Assembly: GCA_024643705.1 (NCBI GenBank)
Contig: JAHEML010000020.1
Location: 1 to 13,625 of the forward strand
DNA from: Caldilineaceae bacterium
GTDB lineage: Bacteria; Chloroflexota; Anaerolineae; Caldilineales; Caldilineaceae
Length of the DNA stretch: 13,625 bases
Reading direction: 5' to 3'
Position numbers and translations under genes: made by a program. The notes beneath the pieces were generated by a model. The model worked only from the letters and a program-made list of their open reading frames with translations. It was not told the origin of the DNA and searched no databases. Every line of letters starts with the position of its first letter. Within the stretch, counting starts at the first letter, position 1. Below are positions 1 through 6,846 of this stretch, piece by piece.

Positions 1-534
1 AAAGCCGGTCTGCTGTTAGTGGATGTGAGCGACCCGCATCAACCCCAGCCAGTTGCCCAATACCCCACAGGTGGAGAGGCCCACGGCGTGACGCTTGTCG
101 GAGACGTGGCCTATGTGGCCGCTGGGCAAGCAGGATTGCTACTCGTAGATATCAGCAATCCCCTATCTCCCCAGTCAATTGCATCCTTTGATACACCCGG
201 TTCGGCCTGGCGCGTCTCCGTAGCGGGGTCGCTGGCAGCAGTGGCCGATTGGGAAGGCGGGATGCGACTGGTGGATGTCACTATCCCACACTCTCCGCAA
301 GAGGTTTGCGCAATCGATTCAACGGCGAGCACTCGGGATGTACAGTTGGACGGTACGCTGGCAGTCATCGCCGACGGGGAAGCAGGTTTGCGTCTGTTCA
401 ATGTGGCGGAGCCGAACAATCCCGTAGAAGTGACGGAATTTGACAGTCCGGATGCGGCCTATGGCGTCGAGATAACAGGGGATCGAATTTACGTGGCAGA
501 CCGCCTAGGAGGATTGTTTATTCTAGGCCGATAG
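1..534 (+). CDS. LVIVD-repeat beta-propeller protein, 3' end (5' cut by window)
   Basis: The frame is open from base 1 to a TAG at 532-534, so only the C-terminal part (177 codons) is visible. It holds about four repeats of roughly 42 residues, each with a core like LLLVDVSDP followed by a short strand ending in GDVAYVA or GDRIYVAD. This is the LVIVD repeat family, which forms beta-propellers and is usually found in large exported or cell-surface proteins of bacteria and archaea; the ligand is unknown in most cases. The protein ends abruptly after the last blade with no C-terminal sorting domain. It converges on the minus-strand peptidase gene, with 87 bases between their stops, so it does not belong to the catabolic block. 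The internal ATG near base 19 is not a real start, because the repeat pattern already runs through the preceding residues. The family call is firm; the role is unknown. Confidence 0.85.
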   Translation, partial: KAGLLLVDVSDPHQPQPVAQYPTGGEAHGVTLVGDVAYVAAGQAGLLLVDISNPLSPQSIASFDTPGSAWRVSVAGSLAAVADWEGGMRLVDVTIPHSPQEVCAIDSTASTRDVQLDGTLAVIADGEAGLRLFNVAEPNNPVEVTEFDSPDAAYGVEITGDRIYVADRLGGLFILGR

Positions 535-545
535 ATGGCAAACAA

Positions 546-575
546 ATCTGTCGAGTTTCGGAAAACCCGGCAGAT
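546..575. terminator. Hairpin between convergent genes, possible two-way terminator
   Basis: ATCTGTCG at 546-553 pairs with CGGCAGAT at 568-575 (one G-T wobble). An inner GTTT/AAAC stem is closed by the four-base loop CGGA, with one mismatch between the two stems. It lies between the stop of the LVIVD gene and the stop of the convergent P1 peptidase, where a shared terminator is expected. No long T run follows on either side, so intrinsic termination is plausible but not certain. Confidence 0.45.
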
Positions 576-621
576 CTGCTTCTGCGTGTCAGTTGCTCCG
601 TCGCCTCTACCACTGTCACTT

Positions 622-1581
622 TCAGTAGATGTCAACCAGACTCAACACCGCGTCCCAGGCTACTTCGGATGCCGCCACGCCCAATGCGACCTCCGGCAAA
701 TCCGGGTTGTCTACTTCAGCGGTTGTGACAGCGTAGAGCGTGTCCCCATCCATGGACGTATGAAAGGGTTGAATAGCCCGCCCCATGGAAGTATGCACCT
801 GTTTTGCCAATTGGTCGAGTGAACGCGATCGAAGTTTCTGATTGGTGACGATAACGGTGAGGGTGGTGTTGCCTGGTGCAGGATGAGGCAACTCCGCACT
901 GGCGAGTTTTCGTTCCAGATCGTCCCTGCTGTGCTGACGTTCACCCGTATCACGGTTCAGATGGCCGCGGACGACCTCTCCCTGCCGGTTGACGATGGCG
1001 CCCAATGCATTGACGACAGTGAAGGCGGCAATTTTCGTCACGCCGATCTGCCGAAACGCGCCCCCTTGCCCCGACGGTTCGCCCTGCCGGAAGTCGAACC
1101 CTTTGCCGACTGTGGCCGAGCAGCCCGCCCCCCAGCGGCCAATGGGAAAGAGACCGGGCTGAGCAGCAGCCAGCGCCGCCCGGCCCAATGCTTTGTCGGG
1201 ATAGATAGCGTTTGCTCTGGGCCGATAATCGTAGATGATCGCGCCGGAAACCAGGGCGATCTTCTCGAAACTGGTTGCGTATTCCCGCTGAGCAAAGAGT
1301 TCGGCGGCTACACCGGTAGCTGCTTCCAACCCATACAGGGAACCACCCGCAAGGCAGATGGCGTGATTCCATTCGTAGTTGCCGATTGTACCCACCGAGC
1401 CGCCCCGCACATCGATTGCGGTTAACGCGCCGCTGGGAAAGTGAAAGACTGTACAGCCGGTTGGGCCTGCTTCGTATTCGGCCACCCCAATCTGCAGCGC
1501 GGGAAAATCAAACTCCAGGAGCCGACCATCAAAGGAGGTCCTCGGTTCCAGTGTTGTGTTGTCGTTTGTGATCCTCGACAT
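622..1581 (-). CDS. P1 family peptidase (DmpA / beta-aminopeptidase type, S58)
   Basis: This 319-residue protein belongs to the P1/DmpA family, Ntn-fold aminopeptidases that cut themselves into two chains to expose an N-terminal Ser or Thr nucleophile. Family signatures seen are VGTIGNYEWNHAICLAGGS (about residues 63-81), the AAFTVVNALGAIV strand (185-197), and PGNTTLTVIVTN (236-247). The residue after N238, T239, sits where the family's processing site and nucleophile normally lie. Members release D- or L- N-terminal residues or beta-amino acids from small peptides; substrate cannot be told here. No signal peptide is seen, so it is probably cytoplasmic. I chose the ATG at 1581 with GGGAG just upstream; a GTG four codons earlier (1593) is possible. 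It is the last gene of the minus-strand block, 45 bases after the VOC gene. Confidence 0.85.
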   Translation of the reverse strand: MSRITNDNTTLEPRTSFDGRLLEFDFPALQIGVAEYEAGPTGCTVFHFPSGALTAIDVRGGSVGTIGNYEWNHAICLAGGSLYGLEAATGVAAELFAQREYATSFEKIALVSGAIIYDYRPRANAIYPDKALGRAALAAAQPGLFPIGRWGAGCSATVGKGFDFRQGEPSGQGGAFRQIGVTKIAAFTVVNALGAIVNRQGEVVRGHLNRDTGERQHSRDDLERKLASAELPHPAPGNTTLTVIVTNQKLRSRSLDQLAKQVHTSMGRAIQPFHTSMDGDTLYAVTTAEVDNPDLPEVALGVAASEVAWDAVLSLVDIY

Positions 1582-1626
1582 CTTCTCCCTCACTCACCCT
1601 GGCTTCTTGCCCAGCTTCTTGCTCAG

Positions 1627-2025
1627 CTACTTCCCTGTCACCTCTACCCGCACCCCTTCGGTCGCGGCCGCGTCGATAAAGAAGGCCCGCTTGCCCTGGG
1701 TTCCCTGATGGGGTTTGGCCTGGGCCAGGGGTAGACCGTGGCTGGGTGCTTCGGCCATGGCGTCATCCACATTCTCGGCTTTGAAACAGATATGGTGCAG
1801 ATGGATGCCCCGCTCCGCAATGGCCGCGTGCAGAGGACTCTCTGGTGTCATGGGCTGCACCAATTGCACGTGGGTGTTGCCGGCGTCAAGATGGGTCAGA
1901 CGGGTGGTTCCGTTGTTGACCACTTCGCTGTAGAGGAGCGTCAGCCCCAGCTTGTCTCGAAAGGTTTTCAGCGCCTCGTCGGTGTCCGGCACAACGATGG
2001 CAACGTGATCAAGTCCTGTAAACAT
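1627..2025 (-). CDS. VOC / glyoxalase-fold protein, methylmalonyl-CoA epimerase-like
   Basis: This 132-residue protein has two beta-alpha-beta-beta-beta modules of the vicinal oxygen chelate fold. It opens with LDHVAIVVPDTDEAL and contains HVQLVQPMTPESPL, IHLHHICF and a C-terminal VRVEV strand. H7, Q54, one of H77/H78 and E128 fall where methylmalonyl-CoA epimerase binds its divalent metal, and the length and layout match that family. Methylmalonyl-CoA epimerase swaps the stereochemistry at C2 in propionate breakdown, but no mutase or carboxylase gene is in the window, so another acid epimerase or a lyase is equally possible in this context. The start is supported by AGGAGA eight bases upstream. 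Gene neighbours are the HpaI-type aldolase upstream, behind a large hairpin, and the P1 peptidase downstream. Confidence 0.85.
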   Translation of the reverse strand: MFTGLDHVAIVVPDTDEALKTFRDKLGLTLLYSEVVNNGTTRLTHLDAGNTHVQLVQPMTPESPLHAAIAERGIHLHHICFKAENVDDAMAEAPSHGLPLAQAKPHQGTQGKRAFFIDAAATEGVRVEVTGK

Positions 2026-2080
2026 TGGATTCTCCTGTAGTGGGAATTGGTTCTATGATGCGTATCAATTTTCGGACCAA

Positions 2081-2140
2081 AAGCATGATGCGTGAAACGT
2101 GAGATCATCCGACGAATCGCACGTTTCACGCATCACGCTT
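2081..2140. repeat. 21-base inverted repeat, strong hairpin between aldolase and VOC genes
   Basis: Bases 2081-2101 and 2120-2140 are reverse complements with one mismatch in 21 (a G-T wobble on one strand); the core word is ATGCGTGAAACGTG. The loop is 18 bases. On the minus strand the hairpin follows the aldolase stop (2152) and is followed by a short T run (CTTTTGG), so it could stop or weaken transcription before the VOC gene. The length and near-perfect arms are also typical of dispersed REP-like intergenic repeats; copies elsewhere in the genome cannot be seen from here. Confidence 0.8.
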
Positions 2141-2151
2141 CATTTTGTGCA

Positions 2152-2934
2152 TTATTTCCCCGCGGCAATGCCTCGCACCGTCGCCGCGCCCTGCACCACC
2201 GCGGCCCGGTAGAGCGCGTGGTCCGCACTGTAGGAAATCATATTGTAGCCCATCCCCATCCACTGCTGGGCCTGCTCTGGGCTGCCCGGCTGGATGCCAG
2301 CGGCCAGCCCATGCTTGCGGGCTGTGTCGGCCACTGTTTGCAGCGCATCCTGAAAACGTTGACTGTCGAACTGGCCGGGGATGCCCATGGATTGGGTCAG
2401 ATCGAAGTGGCCCACCCACAGGCAGTCCACCCCGGTTGTGCCAGCGATGGCTTCCAGATTTTCCAGCCCCTCTTCGCTCTCGATCTGGCAGATGATGGTG
2501 GTATTGCGGTTGGATTCGTCAAGAAAGTCGGCTGGGTTGACGGCCCGGTAGCCGGTGAGCGCGCCACCCAAAGCCACACCCCGCGCGCCCAGGGGCGCAT
2601 ATTTGGCACATTCCACAATCTCCCGCGCCTGGCCACCGGTCTTCACATTGGGAACCATCACACCCAGCGCGCCAGCATCCAAACAGCGGGCGATGAAGTG
2701 ATATTGGGTCATGGGTACACGCACAAAGGGCGCGATATCCGTGGACTGAAACCAGGCCACCAGCCGCGCCACATCCTGCGCGGTGAAGGGCGAATGCTCC
2801 ATGTCGATCAGCACAAAATCCAAATCAGCGGTGTCCAACATCTGCGCCACACCGTGGGTGGCAAACTCCATCAGCATATGGCCGACAGCGACTTTGCCTT
2901 CGGCCAGAACGCGGCGGCTACGGTTTACCTTCAT
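2152..2934 (-). CDS. HpcH/HpaI family aldolase (4-hydroxy-2-oxo-acid / 2-dehydro-3-deoxy-sugar-acid aldolase)
   Basis: This 260-residue protein is a class II pyruvate aldolase of the HpcH/HpaI family, which uses a divalent metal to split 4-hydroxy-2-oxo acids into pyruvate and an aldehyde. Motifs appear in the expected order: DMEHSPF with H47, FVRVP with R72, CQIES with E152 and VGHFDLTQSMG with D178. These line up with the catalytic H45 and R70 and the metal ligands E149 and D175 of E. coli HpaI. Relatives include GarL (2-dehydro-3-deoxyglucarate aldolase) and RhmA. The physiological aldehyde product cannot be told from sequence. The start has AAAGGAAA about seven bases upstream. It lies downstream of the D-2-hydroxyacid dehydrogenase, separated by 93 bases that hold short direct repeats. 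Citrate-lyase beta-like enzymes share the fold but fit the motifs less well. Confidence 0.92.
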   Translation of the reverse strand: MKVNRSRRVLAEGKVAVGHMLMEFATHGVAQMLDTADLDFVLIDMEHSPFTAQDVARLVAWFQSTDIAPFVRVPMTQYHFIARCLDAGALGVMVPNVKTGGQAREIVECAKYAPLGARGVALGGALTGYRAVNPADFLDESNRNTTIICQIESEEGLENLEAIAGTTGVDCLWVGHFDLTQSMGIPGQFDSQRFQDALQTVADTARKHGLAAGIQPGSPEQAQQWMGMGYNMISYSADHALYRAAVVQGAATVRGIAAGK

Positions 2935-2986
2935 TGGGAATTTCCTTTCGTGGATTGCAAACAGTTCAAATGTAAATGACAGGCGT

Positions 2987-3030
2987 TCAGCCGTCGGTCG
3001 TCAGCCGTCGTTCGTCGGTGTCAGCCGTCA
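2987..3030. repeat. Three copies of a 9-base direct repeat overlapping a stop codon
   Basis: TCAGCCGTC occurs at 2987-2995, 3001-3009 and 3021-3029, mixed with GTCGGTC/GTTCGTC variants. The last copy supplies the TGA stop (3028-3030, minus strand) of the D-2-hydroxyacid dehydrogenase. This looks like a low-complexity repeat that has spread into the gap between this gene and the aldolase. Confidence 0.7.
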
Positions 3031-4086
3031 GCCTGCCAACCGATTCCAGCGCTCCCGCAGCCCGGCCAGTTTCGTCTGATAGCCCGGCCGCGCCAGCACA
3101 TCCCGGTTGACAGGCCAGCGGGGCGCATTGCCCGACAGAACAGCCAGCACATTTTCGCAGGCCAATTCGCCGTTGAGTTGGTAGAGTTCGTCGGTCCAGG
3201 CCAGGGCGTGAGGAGAGAGAATCACATTCTCCATCTGCACCAGCGGGTGGTTGATGTCAAGAGGCTCCTCCTCGAAAACGTCCAGACCCGCGCCGGCGAT
3301 CTGCCCAGCCTGCAACGCCGCGGTCAGGTCGGCCTGGTTGACAATCGGGCCGCGGGCCGTGTTGATCAGATAGGCTGTCGGCTTCATCAGCGCCAGCCGT
3401 TCTGCGTTGACAATCCCCTTGGTCTCCGGTGTCAGCGGGCAGTTGACCGTGACAAAATCCGACTCCCGGAAGACCGTCTCCAAATCCACCAGTTCCACAT
3501 TCAGCTCCGCGGCCCGGGCGGAGCTGGTGTAGGGGTCGTAGGCAATGCGGCGGCCCAGATCGAAGGGAGCCAGCAGCCGGAACATGTCGCCGCCGATATT
3601 ACCCACACCCACCGATCCCAGGGTCTTGCCCGTCAGCCCTAGGCCGAACGTCTGGGCTTTCAAATCCCAGCGGCCCGTGCGCACAATGCGATCTTTGGCG
3701 GGCAGCTTCTTTGCCAGGGCCAGCAGAAGGGTGAGAATAGCCTCGGCCACGGGACGACGCACCGCGTCCACAGTGATTGCCAACAGCACGTCGTTGGCGG
3801 TGATGGCGTCGGTGTCGATGCGGTCGTAGCCCACACCCCAGCGGGCGATCACAGCCAGCCGGTCGCTGCCGGTGAAAGATTCGGCGCGGAAATGGGAGGC
3901 CAGCACCAGAACAGCATCACAGTCGGCAATCGCTGCCGGCGAAACGGCCCGATCCGGCGGCGAGTCATAGTAATCCCAGGTCACGTAGGGCAGCGGGTCG
4001 AGAATGCGTGCCAGCACAGGTTCCAGCGCGCCGGGCACATCCGTGCGAAAATCGGACGAAACGCCGATGTGGAAGGCTTGGGTCAT
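3028..4086 (-). CDS. D-isomer-specific 2-hydroxyacid dehydrogenase
   Basis: This 352-residue protein is a NAD(P)-dependent D-2-hydroxyacid dehydrogenase of the phosphoglycerate/glycerate/formate dehydrogenase family. The Rossmann segment has VGVGNIGGDM (about 159-168) with the acidic residue of AYDPY (D184) that favours NAD. The catalytic set is visible: R245 in INTARGPIVN, E274 in FEEEP and H293 in SPHALAW. It interconverts a 2-oxo acid and its D-2-hydroxy acid; the exact acid is open, and candidates are glyoxylate/hydroxypyruvate and sugar-acid breakdown products. The ATG is preceded by AAGGAG with seven bases of spacing. Only 12 bases separate it from the upstream PhyH gene, so the two are surely cotranscribed. 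The C-terminus is about 20 residues longer than the core family and ends inside a repeat. No ACT domain is present, which argues against a serine-pathway SerA. Confidence 0.92.
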   Translation of the reverse strand: MTQAFHIGVSSDFRTDVPGALEPVLARILDPLPYVTWDYYDSPPDRAVSPAAIADCDAVLVLASHFRAESFTGSDRLAVIARWGVGYDRIDTDAITANDVLLAITVDAVRRPVAEAILTLLLALAKKLPAKDRIVRTGRWDLKAQTFGLGLTGKTLGSVGVGNIGGDMFRLLAPFDLGRRIAYDPYTSSARAAELNVELVDLETVFRESDFVTVNCPLTPETKGIVNAERLALMKPTAYLINTARGPIVNQADLTAALQAGQIAGAGLDVFEEEPLDINHPLVQMENVILSPHALAWTDELYQLNGELACENVLAVLSGNAPRWPVNRDVLARPGYQTKLAGLRERWNRLAG

Positions 4087-4098
4087 GGAGCTTCTCCT

Positions 4099-4893
4099 TT
4101 ACTGCTTGCGCCAAATGAGCGGATTTTCGGCTTCGTTGTCCAGGGGATCGCCGATAGTCAACGTTTCGAAGTATTCTTTCGTCAAAATGTTGCGCTGGCC
4201 GTTAAAGGTGCTGCCATCGGGCATATAGGCGCAGGTCATGGCCCGCCGGGGCCGGGGCGTCAGGTTCACACCCGCAGCGTGGGCCACCAGCCCGTTGTGA
4301 AAGACGGCACTGCCTGCTTTGCAGGTCGCGGCCACAGCAGCAGTCTGCCGCCAACCGGGGTACATTTTGAAGATGCCGCCCAGGTTTTCGTTGATAGGGG
4401 TAGCCTCGAAGGTTGCCTCTTTGTGGGTTCCCGGCAGATACCAGAGGCAACCGTTCTCGATGGTGGCGTCATCCAGGGCCACCCAAATGGAGATGGCGTC
4501 TTTGGAGTAAAAAGACCAAAAGGGGTTGTCCAGATGAAAGCCCGTGTGGTTGCCATAGGGCGGTTTGTAGAGGGCCTGGTCGTGCCAGATGCGAATACCA
4601 TCCACTCCGGCCAGGGTGGCCGCCACTTGGCCCAGATGGGGATCGAACATCAGATCGTGCATCACCGGGTGGGTGGTTGCCAGACGCAGGCATTGGGTAA
4701 AGACCTGGGCGTAGAAGGCGTCCGGGTCGCGCTGGTTGTTCAGGCCAACGGTGGAAGCCAGACGTTGCTCTACAGCTTCGTCGGTGGCCGTGCGCCAGGT
4801 GGCAAGTTCGTCGGCGTTCAAGAAACCGTCGATCACCAGAAAACCGTCGGCTCGGTACTGTTCAATCTGTGCTGCGGATAGCTCTGTTTTCAC
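4099..4893 (-). CDS. Phytanoyl-CoA dioxygenase family protein with intact H-x-D
   Basis: This 264-residue protein has the PhyH fold, a double-stranded beta-helix that binds Fe(II) and 2-oxoglutarate. The N-terminus (YRADGFLVIDGFL) is typical. The iron ligands are visible: H120 and D122 in GFHLDNPFW, and the distal H205 in GLVAHAAGVN, followed by an arginine-rich stretch (R214-R217) that can hold 2-oxoglutarate. WHDQALYKPP (103-112) matches the family's substrate-side strand. Members hydroxylate very different small molecules, so the substrate is not predictable. The start is a GTG (4891-4893) with AAGGAG six to seven bases upstream. It precedes the D-2-hydroxyacid dehydrogenase by 12 bases and follows the arginase-family gene across an 81-base gap filled by a hairpin repeat. 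It contrasts with the second PhyH protein in this window, which lacks the aspartate. Confidence 0.9.
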   Translation of the reverse strand: MKTELSAAQIEQYRADGFLVIDGFLNADELATWRTATDEAVEQRLASTVGLNNQRDPDAFYAQVFTQCLRLATTHPVMHDLMFDPHLGQVAATLAGVDGIRIWHDQALYKPPYGNHTGFHLDNPFWSFYSKDAISIWVALDDATIENGCLWYLPGTHKEATFEATPINENLGGIFKMYPGWRQTAAVAATCKAGSAVFHNGLVAHAAGVNLTPRPRRAMTCAYMPDGSTFNGQRNILTKEYFETLTIGDPLDNEAENPLIWRKQ

Positions 4894-4910
4894 TGTTTTC
4901 TCCTTCAGTT

Positions 4911-4978
4911 TTCAACCACAAAAGCACAAAGGCACGAAGAAACGGAAAGGCGCTGTCCTTTGTGCCTTTGTGGTTCAA
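4911..4978. repeat. Inverted repeat of GCACAAAG type, overlaps a stop codon
   Basis: The arm 4911-4932 (core CCACAAAAGCACAAAGG) is the reverse complement of 4957-4978 with two mismatches in 22; the loop is about 24 bases and itself holds GGCACGAAG words. The right arm contains the TGA stop (4975-4977, minus strand) of the arginase-family gene, and the left arm ends 18 bases before the GTG start of the PhyH gene. The word pattern resembles the GCAAAG repeats at 10236-10304 and around the GxxExxY gene, with CAC in place of CGC. It may act as a terminator or RNA-stabilising hairpin. Confidence 0.8.
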
Positions 4979-5886
4979 TTTCTGTCCGATAATTTCGGCA
5001 TTCCGTGACGTCGCCAGCTTTCCAGCCCGCCCCGCACCAATTCCTTGCCGCTCGCCACATCGATCTCCCGGTTGGGGCCACCCGCGTAGACAGAGACAAC
5101 CGCAAAAGCAATGACTTTGCCCGTTGCCATCACCCGATCGACGGCGGCCAACACGTGTGCCATATCTGGACCGTTTGGCTCCTTTGTGGAATGGTCAGGG
5201 GTAAAGCGTTCATCCAGGATGTCGGCGTCGATATGCAGATAGAGTGCGTCGCAGCGTGTTGCCAGATCATCAATCGTCGGGCCAAGAGGCTCGCCGGGGA
5301 AGCCCTCCGCCGCGGCTGCAATGGGAATGCCCACCGCTCGCACCAGGGCCTCCTCTGCCGGGTCCAGATTGCGCACATCCACCATCACAATGCGATCCGT
5401 GGGCAGGGGTGCGACAATATGCGACCCTTCCCGCCAGCGGGGAAAAGCCAGCCCTGCGCAGACAGCCACGGGCATCCCGCCCAGGCTGCCGGTGATGGTT
5501 GTTTGGGGTGTATTGAAATCTCCGTGGGCGTCAAACCAGACCAGGCCGACCCGCAACTCTGGGCCGTGGGCATCTTGCAAGCCGCCGAGAATGCCGGTGA
5601 TGTGGGTGCAGTTGCCGCCGGTGAGCAGCAACGCCCGATCTTCTCGTCGGGCCGCGGCCACGGCATCGGCAATCGCGCCATTGATCAATCCGAGATTCAC
5701 TTCCCGGTTGTCTGTACGTTCGGTTTCGGGGAAGCGGGGTTCGACGATCGCGACGTGCGCGCCCGCAGCGTCGTACACACCTGCTCTGGCGTAGGCGTCC
5801 AGAGCGCGCTCGTCGCCCGGCGCGGGTCGGTCACCCACATAGCGCACACCGACGACTTGCAGAGAGGAGAGAGGGAGTGTCGTCAT
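4975..5886 (-). CDS. Arginase-family (ureohydrolase-fold) protein with altered metal site
   Basis: This 303-residue protein has the arginase/agmatinase fold. Expected motifs are found in order: LLLTGGNCTHITG (about 87-98), WFDAHGDFN (117-125, with D119, H121 and D123) and HIDADILDERF (218-228, with D220 and D222). These ligands normally hold two Mn ions. The first motif in classical members is GGDHS, where the His binds Mn; here that position is Cys (C93), with a His two residues later. It may therefore bind metal differently or act on another guanidino/ureido or amide substrate. The ATG at 5886 overlaps the stop of the preceding dehydrogenase as ATGA, so translation is coupled. Upstream in-frame codons to 6057 are only the shadow of that dehydrogenase. 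The stop lies inside an inverted repeat. Fold call is firm, activity is open. Confidence 0.85.
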   Translation of the reverse strand: MTTLPLSSLQVVGVRYVGDRPAPGDERALDAYARAGVYDAAGAHVAIVEPRFPETERTDNREVNLGLINGAIADAVAAARREDRALLLTGGNCTHITGILGGLQDAHGPELRVGLVWFDAHGDFNTPQTTITGSLGGMPVAVCAGLAFPRWREGSHIVAPLPTDRIVMVDVRNLDPAEEALVRAVGIPIAAAAEGFPGEPLGPTIDDLATRCDALYLHIDADILDERFTPDHSTKEPNGPDMAHVLAAVDRVMATGKVIAFAVVSVYAGGPNREIDVASGKELVRGGLESWRRHGMPKLSDRN

Positions 5887-6770
5887 AGCTCCACACCGGC
5901 CAACTGGGCGTAGATTTTGACGATGGCAGCGTCGTCCATGCGGCCCATGCCTTGGGCCGATGCAGCCAGAAATAGTTGATGGGCCACGGCCGCCAGGGGC
6001 AGAGACAGCTTGTTTTCTTTGCCCGCTTCCAATACAATGCCCAAATCCTTGCCCCAAATATCAACTGCGCTGCGGGGGGTGTAGTCGTCGTCCAAAATGT
6101 GCTCGCCCCTGTTCTGGAACATCCACGAACCGCCCGCGCTGGCGCAGATCACTTCGTACATCTGGCGCATGTCGATCCCCTGTTTGGCGCCAAATACAAA
6201 GGCTTCGCCCATGGCAGCCAAATGGACCCCGGCCAGCAGTTGGTTGATGCTCTTCATCACCGACCCCAGGCCGGGCGCGTCACCCATGGGGTAGACGTTG
6301 GCAGCCACCGCATCCAGCAGGGCGCTGCACTTGTCAAAGACAGCGGGCGCGCCCGACGCCATGACGCTGAGCGCGCCTTCTGCCGAGCGGATCGGGCCAC
6401 CACTCACCGGCGCATCCAGCATCTCCAGCCCCATTGCCGCCAGACGCGCGGCTGTCTGGCGGGCAAACGCGGGCGAGACTGTGCAGGAGAGCATCACCAC
6501 GCTGCCAGAGGATAGGGCCGCAGCTGCGCCCCCGCTGCCAAAGAGCACGTCGTCGGCCTGGGCAGCGTTGACCACCATGATGATCAGCACATCCGCGCCG
6601 GTTGCGGCTTCGGCCACAGTGGACGCAGCGTGGCCGCCTGCATCCACCAGCACCTGCACAGCAGCGGGCGCAATGTCGTATCCCTTCACCACAAATCCGG
6701 CCCGCACCAGGGATTGGGCCATGCCCATGCCCATCGCGCCCAGGCCGACTACACCAACAGTTTGTGACAC
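5883..6770 (-). CDS. 3-hydroxyisobutyrate dehydrogenase family, L-threonate dehydrogenase-like
   Basis: This 295-residue beta-hydroxyacid dehydrogenase starts with VGVVGLGAMGMGMA (NAD(P) binding, GxGxMG at 9-14). It has the substrate motif LDAPVSGGP (118-126), the catalytic lysine K173 in SVMKSINQLLAG, and N177. The stretch INQLLAGVHLAAMGEA resembles L-threonate dehydrogenase (LtnD) and its relatives more than valine-pathway HIBADH, but other members act on tartronate semialdehyde or 3-hydroxypropionate. It oxidises the 2- or 3-hydroxyl of a small acid. LtnD in known systems works with a kinase and an aldolase; no such kinase is here. The start is GTG (6768-6770) with AAGGAG about ten bases upstream. 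It overlaps the arginase-family gene by four bases, tying the two functions together. A palindrome lies 27-50 bases upstream of its start. Confidence 0.9.
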   Translation of the reverse strand: MSQTVGVVGLGAMGMGMAQSLVRAGFVVKGYDIAPAAVQVLVDAGGHAASTVAEAATGADVLIIMVVNAAQADDVLFGSGGAAAALSSGSVVMLSCTVSPAFARQTAARLAAMGLEMLDAPVSGGPIRSAEGALSVMASGAPAVFDKCSALLDAVAANVYPMGDAPGLGSVMKSINQLLAGVHLAAMGEAFVFGAKQGIDMRQMYEVICASAGGSWMFQNRGEHILDDDYTPRSAVDIWGKDLGIVLEAGKENKLSLPLAAVAHQLFLAASAQGMGRMDDAAIVKIYAQLAGVEL

Positions 6771-6796
6771 AGTATTCTCTCCTTATGAGGGGTGCA

Positions 6797-6820
6797 AGAA
6801 GTTAAACTTCTGAAACAGAA
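6797..6820. promoter_or_regulatory. Overlapping palindromes upstream of the dehydrogenase-arginase pair
   Basis: AGAAGTT-A-AACTTCT (6797-6811) is a perfect 7-base palindrome, and TTCTG-AAA-CAGAA (6808-6820) overlaps it. They sit in the 76-base gap upstream of the GTG start at 6770. The symmetry could be an operator or a small RNA hairpin, or one more dispersed repeat. Position alone suggests regulation of the pair downstream. Confidence 0.35.
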
Positions 6821-6846
6821 AGTTGTTTTTGAAGCCACGCTTGCCA

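Noticed and set aside
535..822. Plus-strand small protein of 95 codons after the LVIVD gene
   Set aside because: Most of it is opposite the 3' end of the P1 peptidase, and the rest covers the hairpin between the genes; no ribosome binding site.
2092..2979. Plus-strand open frame of 295 codons
   Set aside because: It lies opposite the HpaI aldolase, whose motifs and catalytic residues are intact.
3892..4881. Plus-strand open frame of 329 codons
   Set aside because: It is a shadow of the PhyH and dehydrogenase genes on the other strand, with Gly/His/Gln-rich composition typical of antisense frames in GC-rich DNA.
4911..4978. tRNA or small structured RNA gene
   Set aside because: The fold is a simple hairpin with no cloverleaf, T-loop or CCA features.
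5005..5913. Plus-strand open frame of 302 codons
   Set aside because: It lies opposite the arginase-family gene, which has conserved metal-site motifs.
5887..6057. N-terminal extension of the arginase-family protein by 57 codons
   Set aside because: The extra residues are a shifted reading of the upstream dehydrogenase; the ATGA overlap gives a normal start.
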